Shown here piece after piece: positions 27,018 through 35,835 of a stretch of 64,000 nt of DNA. Where the stretch lies: contig NZ_CBVI010000094.1 of NCBI RefSeq assembly GCF_000513195.1, positions 1 to 64,000 on the forward strand, written 5' to 3'. The position numbers and the translations under genes are program-made. Source of the stretch: Bacteroides timonensis. GTDB lineage: Bacteria; Bacteroidota; Bacteroidia; Bacteroidales; Bacteroidaceae. A model generated the notes under the pieces. That model ran no database searches. It was not told the origin of the DNA and saw nothing but the letters and a program-made list of their open reading frames with translations. How positions within the stretch are numbered: position 1 is the first letter of the stretch; the number at the start of each line of letters is the position of its first letter.

Positions 27018-27255
27018 ATGAAAAAATTCATTTAATTTATCCATCACCAACAAGAATGGTGTAGAAATTTTCAGTGTCCAAACCGAGACCGAACACATGA
27101 AACTGGAATTTGTCGCATTGGAACTTTTTGCCCGGGGCATAGAGAAGTTACTGGAAGACAAAGGCAACATCAGTACGCGCATGGAGCGAATGTTAGGAAC
27201 CCTTCGCGATGTCACCCACCGTTTCAGGCACACCCCAGACAAAAAAGGCGAATAA
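27018..27255 (+). pseudogene. Small protein gene, apparently frameshifted at its start
   Basis: From ATG 27018 the frame stops after five codons (MKKFI). If the six-A run at 27021-27026 were five, reading would run MKNSFNLSITNKNGVEIF through to a stop at 27253 and give about 78 residues ending in RDVTHRFRHTPDKKGE. The existing downstream frame from ATG 27097 gives 52 residues (MKLEFVALELFARGIEKLL..). A TATACCTTTG box at about 26980 supports a promoter aimed at the upstream start. The protein is amphipathic and helical with no family that I recognise. It lies at the left edge of the phage-like module. Confidence 0.5.
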
Positions 27256-27355
27256 GACTGACAGACAGATGTTTGTGTATAATAATCGCAATGCGCATTT
27301 CAGCGCAAGAGCCCCACCAAACGTTAAGGAATAATAAATCATCTCTTTTTTCAAG

Positions 27356-27428
27356 ATGTGCGGTCTTGCCCGACAAAACCGCTTTCACGATTATTCTGAC
27401 AACGGAACAAACGGACAAGACCGCACAT
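27356..27428. repeat. 13-bp perfect inverted repeat upstream of the DUF4373 promoter
   Basis: ATGTGCGGTCTTG (27356-27368) and CAAGACCGCACAT (27416-27428) are perfect reverse complements separated by 47 bp. The right arm ends about where the minus-33 element of the next promoter should lie (minus-7 box TATCTTTG at 27450-27457). The loop holds no promoter on either strand. It could be a paired operator or a stem in upstream RNA. No other gene is evident between 27256 and 27564. Confidence 0.75.
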
Positions 27429-27449
27429 TCCAGCCGTATTATCAATGAT

Positions 27450-27457
27450 TATCTTTG
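27450..27457 (+). promoter_or_regulatory. Minus-7 box of the DUF4373 gene
   Basis: TATCTTTG followed by CTG at 27458 fits the Bacteroides minus-7 consensus. The gene start is 108 bp downstream. No TTTG is found at the minus-33 spacing; that position is taken by the arm of the 13-bp inverted repeat. Confidence 0.6.
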
Positions 27458-27564
27458 CTGTCGCTAAGAGAAAAACGCTACGAAAAAACGCTGTCGCCAC
27501 ACCAAGCAACTCCGCTTTGCGCAACCTTTTCCCACGAACAATAAACGAATAAAAACAATTCAGA

Positions 27565-28515
27565 ATGAAAAGAAACTTTTACCTGCAGCACCAGCTCATG
27601 GCCATGCACGACCCGCGGATGAAAAAACTCTTCGACGAGGAAGGCCCCAGAGGTATAGGAACCTACTGGATCATCATCGAAAAACTATCCATGCTGCCCG
27701 ACGCCAGAGCGCAACTGAAATATCTGCGCTCTTCCACGAGCAAAAGACTGACGCTCGCCTACATGGAGAAAATCATCCGCAACTTCCAGCTTTTCGTACT
27801 CGAAGAAGACGGATCCTTCAGTCCCGAAGAACTGAATCCGGTGAAAAAGAAGGAGAAAAAAACGGCAAAAAGTGATAGAGCAAATGCCGTTGCTGATGCA
27901 AAAAATGACGAAAATCGGCAAAAAACCGCAGAGGAAAAAACGGAAAATTCGAACGAAAAACAAGCTAACGCGCTAAATACCAGCACCGATAAAGAAACAA
28001 GCCGTGAAGTATTTAAAGAGAATATAAAAGATATAACAACATCAGCAATAAAAGAAAAAGAAACTGCTGCCGCTGAAGATGTCAATTTCAATCCCATACG
28101 TCCCTGGCGGGAAGTAGTGGACGGACTGGCCGTGAGAACGCCCTGGCTGGAAGCAGCCTGCATGCACAGCGGCTACGGAGAACTGCTGATGCGACACATC
28201 GGGGCGGCCGTGGACTGCTTCAAGAAGCATATCGAAATCTACGACAAATGGCGCAACCTGCTGAACGAAAGCGATGCGCGCCGCTATTTCGTGAATTTCA
28301 CAAATCCCGGACAGCGCACTTCGCAAGCCCTGTACGCAACCCTTCTGGCACTCGACGCCAAGCAACAGTCCGCCGCTCCGCCCGACCCTTACCGCTACGA
28401 ACAGCGCATCGACGGCCGACGCACCTACCTGGGCTGCCCCATCCCCGACAATGCCCCGCCCCGGCCGGACAACACCGCTTTCTGGAATGAAACCACGAAT
28501 TCATGGAGATCGTAA
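27565..28515 (+). CDS. DUF4373 (Lin1244/Lin1753-like) domain protein
   Basis: A 316-aa protein. The first 90 residues (FYLQHQLMAMHDPRMKKL.., GPRGIGTYWIIIEKLSM) match the DUF4373 domain, a winged-helix relative of the N-terminal domain of phage replication-initiation proteins. A lysine/glutamate-rich low-complexity linker spans about residues 92-170. The C-terminal part (AAVDCFKKHIEIYDKWRNLL..) resembles the tail of similar phage-type proteins. It directly precedes the primase-helicase, as in the conserved Bacteroides module. It is probably a DNA-binding initiator or loader; this is inferred. Confidence 0.82.
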   Translation: MKRNFYLQHQLMAMHDPRMKKLFDEEGPRGIGTYWIIIEKLSMLPDARAQLKYLRSSTSKRLTLAYMEKIIRNFQLFVLEEDGSFSPEELNPVKKKEKKTAKSDRANAVADAKNDENRQKTAEEKTENSNEKQANALNTSTDKETSREVFKENIKDITTSAIKEKETAAAEDVNFNPIRPWREVVDGLAVRTPWLEAACMHSGYGELLMRHIGAAVDCFKKHIEIYDKWRNLLNESDARRYFVNFTNPGQRTSQALYATLLALDAKQQSAAPPDPYRYEQRIDGRRTYLGCPIPDNAPPRPDNTAFWNETTNSWRS

Positions 28516-28516
28516 A

Positions 28517-28661
28517 TGCCACACCCGAACAAGGCAAACGCCACACCTCAGCAAGGCAAATGCCACACCTCACGCCCATCCAAGTGCGGCATCCGCCCCC
28601 ACAAAGTGCGGCATCCGAGACGCTGAAATGTGGCATTCGAGCCACTGAAGTGTGGCATTTC
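28517..28661. repeat. Palindromic array with 22-bp period, copy B
   Basis: Three direct units with the core GCCACACC start at 28517, 28539 and 28561, exactly 22 bp apart. After a 24-bp step come four inverted units (TGCGGCATCCG twice, then TGTGGCATTC and TGTGGCATTT) at 28585, 28607, 28629 and 28651, also 22 bp apart. The array begins 1 bp after the DUF4373 stop and ends about 35 bp before the primase start. Its geometry equals that of the array at 5849-5971. Confidence 0.85.
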
Positions 28662-28695
28662 CAAACGAAAATAAATCTTAAATAATTCAACAAAA

Positions 28696-30510
28696 ATGAG
28701 AAATTTCCATCAGCACGGCATCGACACCCGTGGCCGCACCAGCGGAAAAGTAAAGACCATCTGCCCCCAGTGCAACGACACCCGCGGACACAAAGGCAAC
28801 AAATCCCTCTCCATCGACCTGGACAAGGGCGTGTGCTACTGCCACCACTGCGGCTACAAGCTCTACGTGCCCGACGATGCCGAAGAACGGGAACGCCAGC
28901 AGCGGAAAGAGAATTACAACCGTGCCCGCAAGCTCCCCTCCCACTTCCGCCGCCCCGTCTTCGACCCCAAGCGCACGACCCTCAGCGAGAAGCTGGAGCA
29001 ATACTGGACGCAGGAACGCTGCCTGGCGCAACACCTGCTGACCGACCTGCGCATCACCGAAGAACGCGTGAGGCTGCCCGAAAGCTGCGAAGAGGAGAAC
29101 TGCCTCTGCTTCAACTACTTCGAAGGCGGCACGCTCGTCAACACCAAGTATCGCAGCGGCCGGAAGCACTTCATGATGGTGAAGGGCGCCGAGCTGATCC
29201 CCTACAACATCGACGCCATACTGGACACCCCGGAATGCATCATCACCGAGGGCGAATTCGACGCCGCCGCCTTCATGACCGTCGGCCGCAAGGACGTCAT
29301 CTCCGTGCCCGCCGGCGCGCAAAGCAACCTGGGCTGGATGGACCGCTTCGTAGAAAGCCACTTCGAACCCAAGAAGCTCATCTACATCGCCGTCGACGAG
29401 GACAGCTCCGGACGGTTACTGAGCCAGGAACTGGTGCGACGCCTCGGATCGGACCGTTGCCGCCTGGTGCACTTCGGCCCCGAATGCAAAGACGCCAACG
29501 AGCACCTGATAAAGTATGGCGCGGAAAGTCTGCTCATCACGCTGGAACAGGCCGAAGAAATCCCGCTGGAGGGCGTCTTTACCGCCGAAGACCGTCAGGA
29601 GCCTCTCCGCACGCTCTTCGAAAACGGGCTGCAACGGGGCGCTGAAACGGGCTGGGACAACCTGGACGAAAACTGCACCTTTGAGACGGGGCGCCTCGCG
29701 GTGTGGACAGGACGCACCGGCGAGGGAAAATCGGAATTCATCGACGAACTCGTCCTGCGCCTCTGCCTGCGCCACGAATGGAAAATCGGCTTCTTCAGTC
29801 CCGAAAACATGCCGATGGAATACCATCTGGCCAAGCTCGCCGAAAAGCTGACCGGACATCCCTTCCGCCCCGGACCGGGCATGACGGAAGCCCTCTACAA
29901 CCGGACGACGCGCTGGCTGACAGACAACGTGACGCACATCTTGCCGGACTCGGGAAGCTATACCGTGGACTGCATTCTTGAGAAGGCCCGCCAACTGGTG
30001 CGCCGCCGCGGAGTGCGCATCCTTGTCGTGGACCCGCTGAACCGCATCGACCAGCAGCTGGAACCGGGACAAACGGAACTGCAATACATCACCTCGCTGC
30101 TGAACAAGCTGAGCCGCTTCGCCCTGCAGCACAAGTGCCTCGTCATCCTCGTGGCGCATCCGCGCAAGGTGAACCGCAACACCACCAACGGCGAACTGCG
30201 GCGGGTGGAGATGAATGACATCAACGGTTCCGCCAACTTCGGCAATATGGCCGACTTCTGCTTTACCATAGACCGGAATGACGCGAAAGAAATCGTCACC
30301 ATCTACATCGACAAAGTGAGGTTTAAGCATCTGGGCAGCGCCAACACCTGCGCCAAGTTCGTCTACAACCGCATCAACGGGCGTTACTGGCCCTGCGAGG
30401 AGGATATCGTGCACCGTCCCGACGGTGACAAACCGGGACCGGTGAACACGGTGTTCGACAATGGAAATTGGTTGAAAAACATTACAGAAGAAGGTTGTCT
30501 ATTTGATTAA
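28696..30510 (+). CDS. T7 gp4-like primase-helicase (TOPRIM plus DnaB-like)
   Basis: A 604-aa protein with three parts in order: a zinc ribbon (CPQC near 24 and CYCHHC near 53), a TOPRIM primase core (ITEGEFDAAAF near 178 and VDEDSSGRLL near 234), and a RecA/DnaB-type helicase (Walker A WTGRTGEGKSEF near 335, Walker B RILVVDPLNRID near 437, then VILVAHPRK). This order is that of phage T7 gp4 and Twinkle. The catalytic residues appear intact. GC is clearly higher than in the flanking polysaccharide genes. No integrase or portal genes accompany it. It would prime and unwind DNA, but on which replicon is unknown. Confidence 0.9.
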   Translation: MRNFHQHGIDTRGRTSGKVKTICPQCNDTRGHKGNKSLSIDLDKGVCYCHHCGYKLYVPDDAEERERQQRKENYNRARKLPSHFRRPVFDPKRTTLSEKLEQYWTQERCLAQHLLTDLRITEERVRLPESCEEENCLCFNYFEGGTLVNTKYRSGRKHFMMVKGAELIPYNIDAILDTPECIITEGEFDAAAFMTVGRKDVISVPAGAQSNLGWMDRFVESHFEPKKLIYIAVDEDSSGRLLSQELVRRLGSDRCRLVHFGPECKDANEHLIKYGAESLLITLEQAEEIPLEGVFTAEDRQEPLRTLFENGLQRGAETGWDNLDENCTFETGRLAVWTGRTGEGKSEFIDELVLRLCLRHEWKIGFFSPENMPMEYHLAKLAEKLTGHPFRPGPGMTEALYNRTTRWLTDNVTHILPDSGSYTVDCILEKARQLVRRRGVRILVVDPLNRIDQQLEPGQTELQYITSLLNKLSRFALQHKCLVILVAHPRKVNRNTTNGELRRVEMNDINGSANFGNMADFCFTIDRNDAKEIVTIYIDKVRFKHLGSANTCAKFVYNRINGRYWPCEEDIVHRPDGDKPGPVNTVFDNGNWLKNITEEGCLFD

Positions 30511-30572
30511 TATTCAGTATATTTGTAGAGATAATAGACTCACAAAAAGGAACAATTTATTCAAATTAAAGT

Positions 30573-30818
30573 ATGATGAAAACTGATGATTCTATCTTAG
30601 AAGTCTGCTTCCTGATACGCAGCTACGGGAAAGGCGAACTGGCCATGTGCTACATTCACGGAGTGACCCAACAGGCAGCAGTCAACCGCTTCAACACCTG
30701 GATACGCAAAGCGCCCGGACTGGAACAACGCCTGCTGGAAATGGGAATGAGCCGCACGGGCAGGAACTACACTCCCGCCCAGGTACAAGCCATAGTCAAT
30801 GTTTTCGGCGAGCCTTAG
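30573..30818 (+). CDS. DUF4248 protein
   Basis: An 81-aa protein whose segment IRSYGKGELAMCYIHGVTQ and following RLLEMGMSRTGRNYTPAQV match the DUF4248 family of Bacteroides. The family has no known function; the helical pattern would suit a small DNA-binding protein. It usually follows the TOPRIM primase gene and precedes the HU gene. Here the HU gene is 8.3 kb away, beyond the decayed cargo. ATG codons at 30573 and 30576 are both possible starts. Confidence 0.82.
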   Translation: MMKTDDSILEVCFLIRSYGKGELAMCYIHGVTQQAAVNRFNTWIRKAPGLEQRLLEMGMSRTGRNYTPAQVQAIVNVFGEP

Positions 30819-30954
30819 AAAAGGGACGAGGAACAAGGGGCCAAGTTTGTTCCCTTGTCCGTATGCCGAAAGTAGAGTATAATAATCACAAAGTTGTTGC
30901 CGACCCAAAAAATTTCCCTAATTCCGGAAGACTTTTGTTAGTGACTTATACAAA

Positions 30955-32700
30955 TCACTTTAGAAGAATTACCCGTTTCGGAGGTAATGACTTGGCAATT
31001 GTGCTATTTGCTGCGTTCTGCCTTGAATTGTCGTAGTCGATGTCGTCATAGTTGATCAATTCGCTGACAATCTGGTTTCTTGGAGAGTGAGAAAGCGCAC
31101 CGCTTTCTGAAACAGAGAAAGTCTCAACCATTTTGTCAACCAGCCCCATACGGATAATTTCCGGGTTAATGTACTGGTATTTGAATCTCTCTTTCGAGGT
31201 GTCAAGGTCAAACCAATTATATATGGCTTTTACCTCGTCTTGCAGAATAGTGATACGTGGAATGGGTATCACGTTTTCCACAAATTCACTGATAACCACT
31301 TTCAGTACCTGCTTGACTTGTGCGATTTGCTCCTCTGCTTCTTTTTGTGCGAATAGTGAATTTGACGTGGCGGCATTGGTTTGTATATAGGCGACAGCGG
31401 CTTCTTCCACTTTCTGTGTTTCCTCGTTAGTTAAGAGCTGGGTTGTACTTTTTACAGTGACATTGTGTTTTTCAAGCACTTGCCATACGGCACGCCGCGC
31501 GTCAATGTTCGCTTGCGCCCGCTTCTGCTCTTGTTCGGTGGGGGCGGTGGCAACCTTCTGTTGTAAATTGGCTATCGTAGCCTCCTGCTGTGTCTGAGCC
31601 GTAACGATAGTAGTGCCCGGCACAACATTCTCGTCCTCATTAAGTTCGATAAACGACAATTTGGAGAGAATGGAATTCGGGTCATTCGCTTTGGCGATTA
31701 CAGCCTCAAAATTTTCGTGGGCGATTACCGTGAGTTTGTCAACTTCGGGATTGCCTGTACGCAGACCGCCGTAAGGCAAACGCAGCCCACGACCGATTGA
31801 CTGCTCAACGAGTATAGGAGCATCTGCTGCACGAAGTGGCACAATAGTATAAAGATTGGTCACGTCCCAACCCTCCTTAAGCATATTGACATGCACAACA
31901 ATCTCTATCTTGTTATCGGGTTTCTCCAATGAAACGAAAAGTTGCTCAACTTCTTCGTCCTTTTTCGTTGAACTGTCAATCTGCAACACTTTGCCTTTGT
32001 AGCGACCCTCGTAAAAACTATCACTTTCAAGCAGTGCAACAGTGTCGTTGGCATGATTGATGTTTCGGCAGACAACCAAAATGAATGGTTTCACCAACGG
32101 CACATTGTTGTTTTTGGCGTACATCTGCAAGTGGAGTTTCGCCTTTTCGTGTACAGAAACGGCATCTTCGAGTTTGATTGTGTCAAGCTCTATATCCGAC
32201 AGATTGCCGCGTTTGAAGTCCTTACGCTTGGCAACAGTCGGGTTCTTCACATATTTTCCACCTGCGAGCGCTTGTGCCAAGTTGTATTCATAGACTATAT
32301 TTTAAACGACTTACCCTTTTCATCGGTCGGTGTGGCTGTCATTTCAAGTCCGAGAACCGGGCGCAATTCATTGACCGCCTTTCTCGAAGCATCGGCATGG
32401 TAGCGGTGTGCCTCGTCCATCAAAATAACAAGATCGGGTAGATTAGACAGATAGTCGTAATACGATTCACTGAGGTATTCCGACAGTCGTCCCATGCGAG
32501 GTGCGACCGTCTGACCTCCTTTTTTGCTCGACTTATTCTCGGTGTTAAATATTCGAGATATTGAAGATGTTTATCTCAACGGGGCTTAATAAACCGGGGA
32601 TAGCCGTTCCTTGATTGCGGTGCTTTTCGTAATTGTCACCTGTCACCACCACCGGGGGATTGGCGAGCATTTTCCTCAATAAGGACAGCTCGTTGTCGGG
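30955..32700 (-). pseudogene. Type III restriction enzyme Res subunit, decayed
   Basis: Three frames on the minus strand join into the middle and C-terminal part of a type III Res protein. Segment one (about 32700-32560) reads NELSLLRKMLANPPVVVTGD and on to INIFNIS. Segment two (about 32555-32295) holds the DEAH box in VILMDEAHRYHADA and the TATPTDEKG motif. Segment three (32280-30955, 441 codons) holds the helicase motif SIGRGLRLPYGG. The break between two and three is one A missing from a five-A run near 32287; that between one and two is an extra base near 32556. The N-terminus is lost at a junction with the SNF2 helicase. No methylase gene remains, so it should be non-functional. Confidence 0.85.
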
Positions 32701-33727
32701 CAATGATGCCATCGTATAGGTTGATAACCTTAGCCGGCTTGATAATAGCCCCGACTTGTTCGGCGGCATAAAGCCCAAACAGATGTTGCGCCACATCGGG
32801 GAACACCTCGTTACCTTCTTCATCGAAGCAAGCGGTGTTTCGCAACGCATAGCGGGTGAGCAGCCAAAGAGCCTTGTTGAATTTTGTAAGACTTGCCGCA
32901 CTCTCCTTGAAGTTGATGCGCAGCTTCTGCGCCACTTCCTCATCGAAGTTTTCAAGCAGCGAACTTCGTGCCGCCAACATATTGCCAGAGATACGCTCTT
33001 GGAACTCGGCTTGCAGTTCATCGAATGCCTGTTTGATTTCTTGCGGTGTGCGGCACGAATTGTAGATGTCGGCAATGCGCTTTTCAAAGTCCACGCCGTT
33101 GCCTATCGTACCCAACACCTCATCGCTTGCACCGAAGATGCCATCGAAAAGTTGGAACTTTTCCGAGAGCGGCTGATACACACGAATGTCGGCTTCATTC
33201 TTGATATTGAGAAAGTTGATTACCACCACATCGAATTGTTGTCCGTAACGGTGGCAACGCCCGATACGTTGCTCGATGCGTTGCGGATTCCAAGGCATAT
33301 CATAGTTGACTATGAGCGAGCAGAATTGCAAGTTGATACCTTCGGCGGCAGCCTCGGTAGCAATCATAATGGTGGCTTCCTCACGGAAGAAATCGACAAT
33401 GGCGGCACGGCGGTCGGCAGTAGGCGAGCCGGTAATCTTGTCGCTATCTTTATCCTTTTCGAGCCATGCCTTGTATATGGCGGTGGATTGTTTGTCGGTG
33501 TTCGTACCATTGAAACGCACCACTTTTCCTTTGTAACCACGTTCTTCGAGCAACTCGTAAAGATATTCCTGCGTGCGCCTCGATTCAGTGAAGATAAGAA
33601 CTTTCTGCGGTGCACCAAGTTCTTTCAACTTTTCAAAGCCTTTGGTAAGAGCCTTGAAAAGATGCTCGGCTTTGCTGTTGCGCTTAATCTTAACAGCGAG
33701 GTCGCGAAACGCTTGCAGTTCCGACAT
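32699..33727 (-). pseudogene. SNF2-family helicase, C-terminal fragment
   Basis: The frame (32636-33727 in full) encodes the second helicase lobe: VLIFTESRRTQEYLYELL, IMIATEAAAEGINLQFC (motif V) and IEQRIGRCHRYGQQ (motif VI). No ATP-binding lobe with Walker A or DEAH is present. Upstream in the same frame about 85 bases stay open without a start codon before a stop, so the 5' end is lost. At about 32699, after NLYDGIIA, the sequence joins the Res remnant and the last 20 codons are an out-of-frame reading of Res. This shows a deletion that fused two neighbouring genes. Both probably belonged to a restriction or defence cluster. Confidence 0.82.
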
Positions 33728-33812
33728 TTCGTTTTTGATGCCCTCGCTATCCCTGCGAGGCTGACCAAAGCCTATAAGATAGCGAAGGAGTTTCGTATGT
33801 TGTTTTCAATTG

Positions 33813-34134
33813 TTCTCTTAGGTCATTGGCAGCCCGATTTGAGTGTAAAGATAGTGGTTTTGTCGGTTTATCCTTGCTCGTTTGAATAAAAAGTAAAGGA
33901 GGAAAGTCGTGCTATCAGTCTATCCTCGGTTTGACGGTAATAAACCGTCAGTTTAGCGGCACTAAATTGGAGGTTTATCAGCGATAAATCGGAATAAACC
34001 CATAACATTCTGTCTGTAAACAGATTATTCCCCTGTTTCCTCTCTTGGCCGATTGCCGAATTATTTCTTGGAGAAAAAGTTTGAGGAGAGGAGGAATTGA
34101 AGTAGCTTTGCACACTCAAAAAAGCAATAGAAAG
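33813..34134. other. Gene-free segment with several small hairpins
   Basis: No coding frame is evident. TGACGGTaataaACCGTCA (33932-33950) and TTTAGcggcaCTAAA (33952-33966) form two consecutive small hairpins, and GGTTTAT..ATAAACC forms a looser one near 33972-33999. A TATCTTTAC sequence on the minus strand near 33855 may be the old promoter region of the helicase. On the plus strand TAGCTTTG (about 34104-34111) lies 23 bp before the MBL gene and suits its minus-7 box. Confidence 0.55.
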
Positions 34135-34944
34135 ATGAGCCATACCGAACTGATTATGCTGGGTACGGGCAATGCCACTGTGACCCGCTGCTACAACACT
34201 TGCTTCGTGCTGAAGACGGAGAACGCCCTGCTGATGGTGGATGCGGGCGGTGGAAACGGAATCCTGAACCAACTGGAGAAGGCGGAGGTGAAGCTGGAGG
34301 ACGTGCATCACCTTTTCATCACCCATGCCCACACGGACCACATTTTGGGTGCAGTGTGGGTGGTGCGCATGATAGCCCAGCGCATCAACGCCGGACGCTA
34401 CACGGGCACGCTCCGCGTGTATGGTCACGACAAGTCGCTCCAAGTGCTGGAGTGGATATGCCGCATGACGCTTCCCTGTAAGATTGTGGCGCGGCTGAAC
34501 AAGGAAATTGAGTTCTGCGAGGTGAAGGACGGTGACGGCTTCTCAGTGGGCGACCTGCGCCTGCAATGCTTTGACATCGCTTCCACCAAGGAGAAGCAGT
34601 ACGGCTTCCGTGCCTCCTTGCCTGACGGGCAGACCGTGGCGTGCCTGGGCGACGAGCCTTATAACGAACTGAACCGCAAGCAGGTGGCAGGTGCCGACTG
34701 GTTGCTGTGTGAGGCGTTCTGTCTCTACGAAGACCGCGAGACCTTCAAGCCCTACGAGAAGCACCACAGCACGGCCATGGATGCCGGACGCTTGGCAGAG
34801 CAGCTCGGCGTGAAGCATCTGCTGCTCTATCACACCGAAGACCGCACGCTGGACAGCCGCAAGCAGCGATATACGGCAGAGGCGTCGGCAGAGTTCAGCG
34901 GAACGGTGTGCGTGCCCGATGACTTGGAGAGGCTGTTGCTTTGA
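34135..34944 (+). CDS. MBL-fold hydrolase, RNase Z-like
   Basis: A 269-aa metallo-beta-lactamase fold protein. The metal-binding motif THAHTDH is near residue 65, LLMVDAGGG precedes it, ACLGDEPYNE supplies a later ligand region and LLLYHTEDR a late histidine. The pattern is closest to the ribonuclease Z / arylsulfatase-like group. I chose ATG 34135 because a TAGCTTTG box lies just upstream and the alignable part starts there, although the frame is open from 34045. Intact and high in GC, it lies within the cargo between DUF4248 and HU. The substrate is unknown. Confidence 0.82.
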   Translation: MSHTELIMLGTGNATVTRCYNTCFVLKTENALLMVDAGGGNGILNQLEKAEVKLEDVHHLFITHAHTDHILGAVWVVRMIAQRINAGRYTGTLRVYGHDKSLQVLEWICRMTLPCKIVARLNKEIEFCEVKDGDGFSVGDLRLQCFDIASTKEKQYGFRASLPDGQTVACLGDEPYNELNRKQVAGADWLLCEAFCLYEDRETFKPYEKHHSTAMDAGRLAEQLGVKHLLLYHTEDRTLDSRKQRYTAEASAEFSGTVCVPDDLERLLL

Positions 34945-34971
34945 GGATGCCTCTGCAAGGTGCCCCCTTTT

Positions 34972-35694
34972 TCATAGTTTGGAGATAGTCGATCCTCCGG
35001 TAACGCTCGATGTCACCACTTGAGCCGTTCCTTTATAGTATATCCTGCTGCCTCCTGATGCGGTTATGACATGGATGCTTCTATCGGCATACAGCTCTGC
35101 TGTGGAACCGCCTCTTATATCCATATTGATGCCCTCCGTTTCCAATCCGAAAAGATGTAGGCCGCTGGCTCCTGTCAAGTTGCAGTTCAAGGTTTCGCAA
35201 GTGCCGTTTATATCGGCAGTTCCCCCGCCGGAGATATTCAGCGACATTTCCGAGCACCTGACACTCCCCGAAATGGAACCGCCGCCGCTTGTGCTGATAT
35301 CCAGAATGTCTTGATTCAGGACAGATGAGAATAAGATTCTTGAGCCTCCGGTTGTGGTAAGCGCGTTCAGCTCATCGACAGACAGCGTGATATTTACCGT
35401 TTTTGTCCTGTTGCCCGATATGTGTACGCCATCTTTGATTTTCAGTATTAATGTGCCATCGGTCACATAAGTTTCAATATACTGAATGACGTTATTGTCT
35501 GCTTGGACAAGCAGGGGCGCAGAACCGCCCTGTGAAATGTTGAGAGTAAAACCATTGGAAGCTTCAATCTTCGAGAAAGAAGATGTGACTTCTCGGTTTT
35601 CAGATGTCAATACTCCCGATGGAGTTACATCATAGTCGTCTTCTGAGCAAGAAATTGCCAATAGCGACAAGGCTAAAATAAGAAACTGTTTCAT
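34972..35694 (-). CDS. GIN-domain (DUF2807) lipoprotein
   Basis: A 240-aa lipoprotein with signal LILALSLLAISC and lipobox cysteine near residue 16, then SEDDYDVTPSG. The rest is a repetitive beta structure (TTGGSRILFSS, STSGGGSISGSV, NISGGGTADINGT, RGGSTAELYAD, TASGGSRIYYKG) typical of the head GIN domain. I start at ATG 35694 rather than at the longer frame from 35817, because the signal peptide begins there. A surface or periplasmic adhesin-like role is often proposed for the family but is unproven. Confidence 0.85.
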   Translation of the reverse strand: MKQFLILALSLLAISCSEDDYDVTPSGVLTSENREVTSSFSKIEASNGFTLNISQGGSAPLLVQADNNVIQYIETYVTDGTLILKIKDGVHISGNRTKTVNITLSVDELNALTTTGGSRILFSSVLNQDILDISTSGGGSISGSVRCSEMSLNISGGGTADINGTCETLNCNLTGASGLHLFGLETEGINMDIRGGSTAELYADRSIHVITASGGSRIYYKGTAQVVTSSVTGGSTISKL

Positions 35695-35771
35695 TGTTGT
35701 AAATTTGATTATTAAAATTTCACTGCAAAGGAAATCTAAAACCTGCCGCAAAACAATGAAACCTAAAACAG

Positions 35772-35813
35772 ACAAGTCCGATATGCTGTTTTGTATCAGC
35801 ATATTGGACTTGT
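35772..35813. terminator. Strong hairpin between the AraC-type and GIN genes
   Basis: ACAAGTCCGATATGCTG (35772-35788) and CAGCATATTGGACTTGT (35797-35813) form a 17-bp stem with a single wobble or mismatch and an 8-nt loop. It lies 22 bp past the AraC-type stop on the minus strand and is followed on that strand by CTGTTTTAGG. Most likely it is a terminator of the regulator gene; an operator is possible. Confidence 0.6.
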
Positions 35814-35835
35814 TCATAGAATTCCGGACTACGGA

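Noticed and set aside
27356..27428. Invertible promoter of the capsule-switch type
   Set aside because: The inverted repeat encloses no TAnnTTTG box in either direction, and no invertase gene is near.
28687..30414. Long minus-strand and plus-strand open frames across the primase-helicase gene
   Set aside because: High GC keeps alternative frames open. Only the 604-aa frame shows the zinc ribbon, TOPRIM and Walker motifs in order.
30840..31036. Plus-strand frame reading PKVEYNNHKVVADPKNFPNS downstream of DUF4248
   Set aside because: It has no clear start signal, runs into the antisense of the Res remnant and shows no known pattern. I could not support it as a gene.
33364..33618. Possible small genes within the helicase remnant
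   Set aside because: They are out-of-frame readings of the remnant with no start signal of their own.
32756..33889. 377-aa plus-strand open frame opposite the helicase remnant
   Set aside because: No family pattern, and the minus strand has clear helicase motifs V and VI.
34045..34134. Longer start of the MBL hydrolase
   Set aside because: The extra 30 residues cover the promoter box and are not part of the fold; ATG 34135 fits better.
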